Shown here in pieces: positions 55,521 to 55,799 of a DNA stretch of 55,799 nucleotides (position 1 is the stretch's first letter; every line of letters starts with the position of its first letter). Origin of the DNA: an uncultured Prevotellaceae bacterium (lineage in GTDB: Bacteria > Bacteroidota > Bacteroidia > Bacteroidales > Muribaculaceae); the NCBI GenBank assembly GCA_900318645.1, contig ONLH01000020.1:1-55799 (forward strand), given 5' to 3'. The notes under the pieces are model-generated. The model was not told the origin of the DNA. It did not search any database and saw nothing but the letters and a program-made list of their open reading frames with translations. The position numbers were made by a program, and so were the translations under genes.

Positions 55521-55799
55521 TTATTCCCCTAACAGCAAAAAATTGATAAGGCTTGTCACATCACTAATATTCACACGGCCATTCTGATCAGCATCGGCAC
55601 AAATGGAGCAGCCCTCCTGACCATCATTCAGCAAGTAGTTAATCAAGTCCGTCACATCAACGATGGAGAGACGACCATCATGGTTCATATCACCCGGTTG
55701 ATAGCCATGTCCTTCACCATGCAGGACAACGGTCTTGGCCTTGCTCCAAGGGCTCCAGGTGTCGTCGGTGTAATGGGCCTTCACGCGGAAGAAGAAGGT
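55521..55799 (-). CDS. C-terminal end of a further dockerin-like protein (array member 7), cut by window edge
   Basis: Only the last 92 or so codons are in the window. The frame is open to the edge and reads FFRVKAHYTDDTWSPWSKA, matching the second FN3 half of the other members ('YKVKAIYTDGTSSAWSN' and similar). It then has the dockerin pair GDMNHDGRLSIVDVTDLINY and ADADQNGRVNISDVTSLINF with CSIC between. A GTG at 55784 is an internal Val codon, not a start. By position and tail it should be another C10 peptidase, but the catalytic domain is out of view. Confidence 0.8.
   Translation of the reverse strand, partial: TFFFRVKAHYTDDTWSPWSKAKTVVLHGEGHGYQPGDMNHDGRLSIVDVTDLINYLLNDGQEGCSICADADQNGRVNISDVTSLINFLLLGE

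Noticed and set aside
55521-55784. Stand-alone small dockerin protein starting at 55784
   Set aside because: The apparent start is an internal GTG (Val) and the frame is open to the window edge with FN3 sequence, so it is the end of a larger gene.

Overview
The window reads as a chromosomal segment of a gut or rumen Bacteroidales bacterium (Prevotellaceae or Muribaculaceae type; the exact family cannot be settled here). The evidence is the Bacteroidetes promoter signature (TTG or TTTG, about 19-20 bp, then TAnnTTTG) upstream of many genes, secreted C10 (streptopain/SpeB-like) peptidases, a BspA-type leucine-rich-repeat protein, dockerin-like C-termini, a T9SS-like C-terminal domain, a Porin_10-type porin and a membrane pyrophosphatase. 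Coding regions are moderately GC-rich and intergenic regions AT-rich. I recognised no rRNA, tRNA, CRISPR array or insertion sequence.

Layout. 1-2.2 kb (minus): a 2-oxoacid:ferredoxin oxidoreductase operon (ferredoxin, alpha, beta, and probably the first bases of gamma). 2.5-3.9 kb (plus): two small exported proteins of unknown function. 4.0-7.4 kb (minus): ion-pumping pyrophosphatase and a DUF2461 protein. 7.7-12.5 kb (plus): a large C10 peptidase with an internally duplicated tail and a T9SS-like C-terminus, then an LRR_5/BspA protein with a dockerin-like C-terminus. 12.7-19.4 kb (plus): a TetR-TolC-MFP-RND efflux operon ending in a small PII-like protein, with a palindromic operator inside its promoter. 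19.6-28.3 kb (plus): acyltransferase, porin, a frameshifted DUF1016 nuclease, aminotransferase, a solute-binding protein and a TPR-like protein. 28.4-33.9 kb (minus): RluA, DnaJ, GrpE, IspE, cardiolipin synthase and a mini-protein made almost only of a sorting-like domain. 34.1-39.6 kb (minus): a five-gene surface-polysaccharide operon (UDP-HexNAc epimerase and dehydrogenase, deacetylase, CDP-glycerol glycerophosphotransferase-like protein, acyltransferase). 39.9-55.8 kb (minus): six complete and one cut-off paralogous genes in tandem, the six complete ones encoding secreted C10 peptidases of 791-803 residues and all seven ending in a dockerin-like domain.

The dominant theme is the cell surface and secreted proteolysis. 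The tandem C10 genes share one layout: signal peptide, Spi-type propeptide, Cys/His protease, Ig-like domain, an FN3 domain that appears to be split by an inserted cassette, and a dockerin pair. Most have their own terminator, so they look like separately expressed units rather than one operon. The paralog at 7.7-11.2 kb has the same front end but ends in a T9SS-like domain, so two alternative C-terminal modules are used in one family. No cohesin is visible in the window, so the partner of the dockerin-like domains is unknown.

A second theme is intergenic 7-nt-period repeats. Two copies of a hairpin plus four GTTTARA heptads, an array of nine TTAGAYN heptads, and an inverted pair of CAGTTNN/AACTNAN heptad arrays all sit between co-directional genes. 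The DUF1016 gene carries a 35-nt imperfect tandem repeat in which the first copy lacks one base. This explains the frameshift and gives a possible on/off mechanism.
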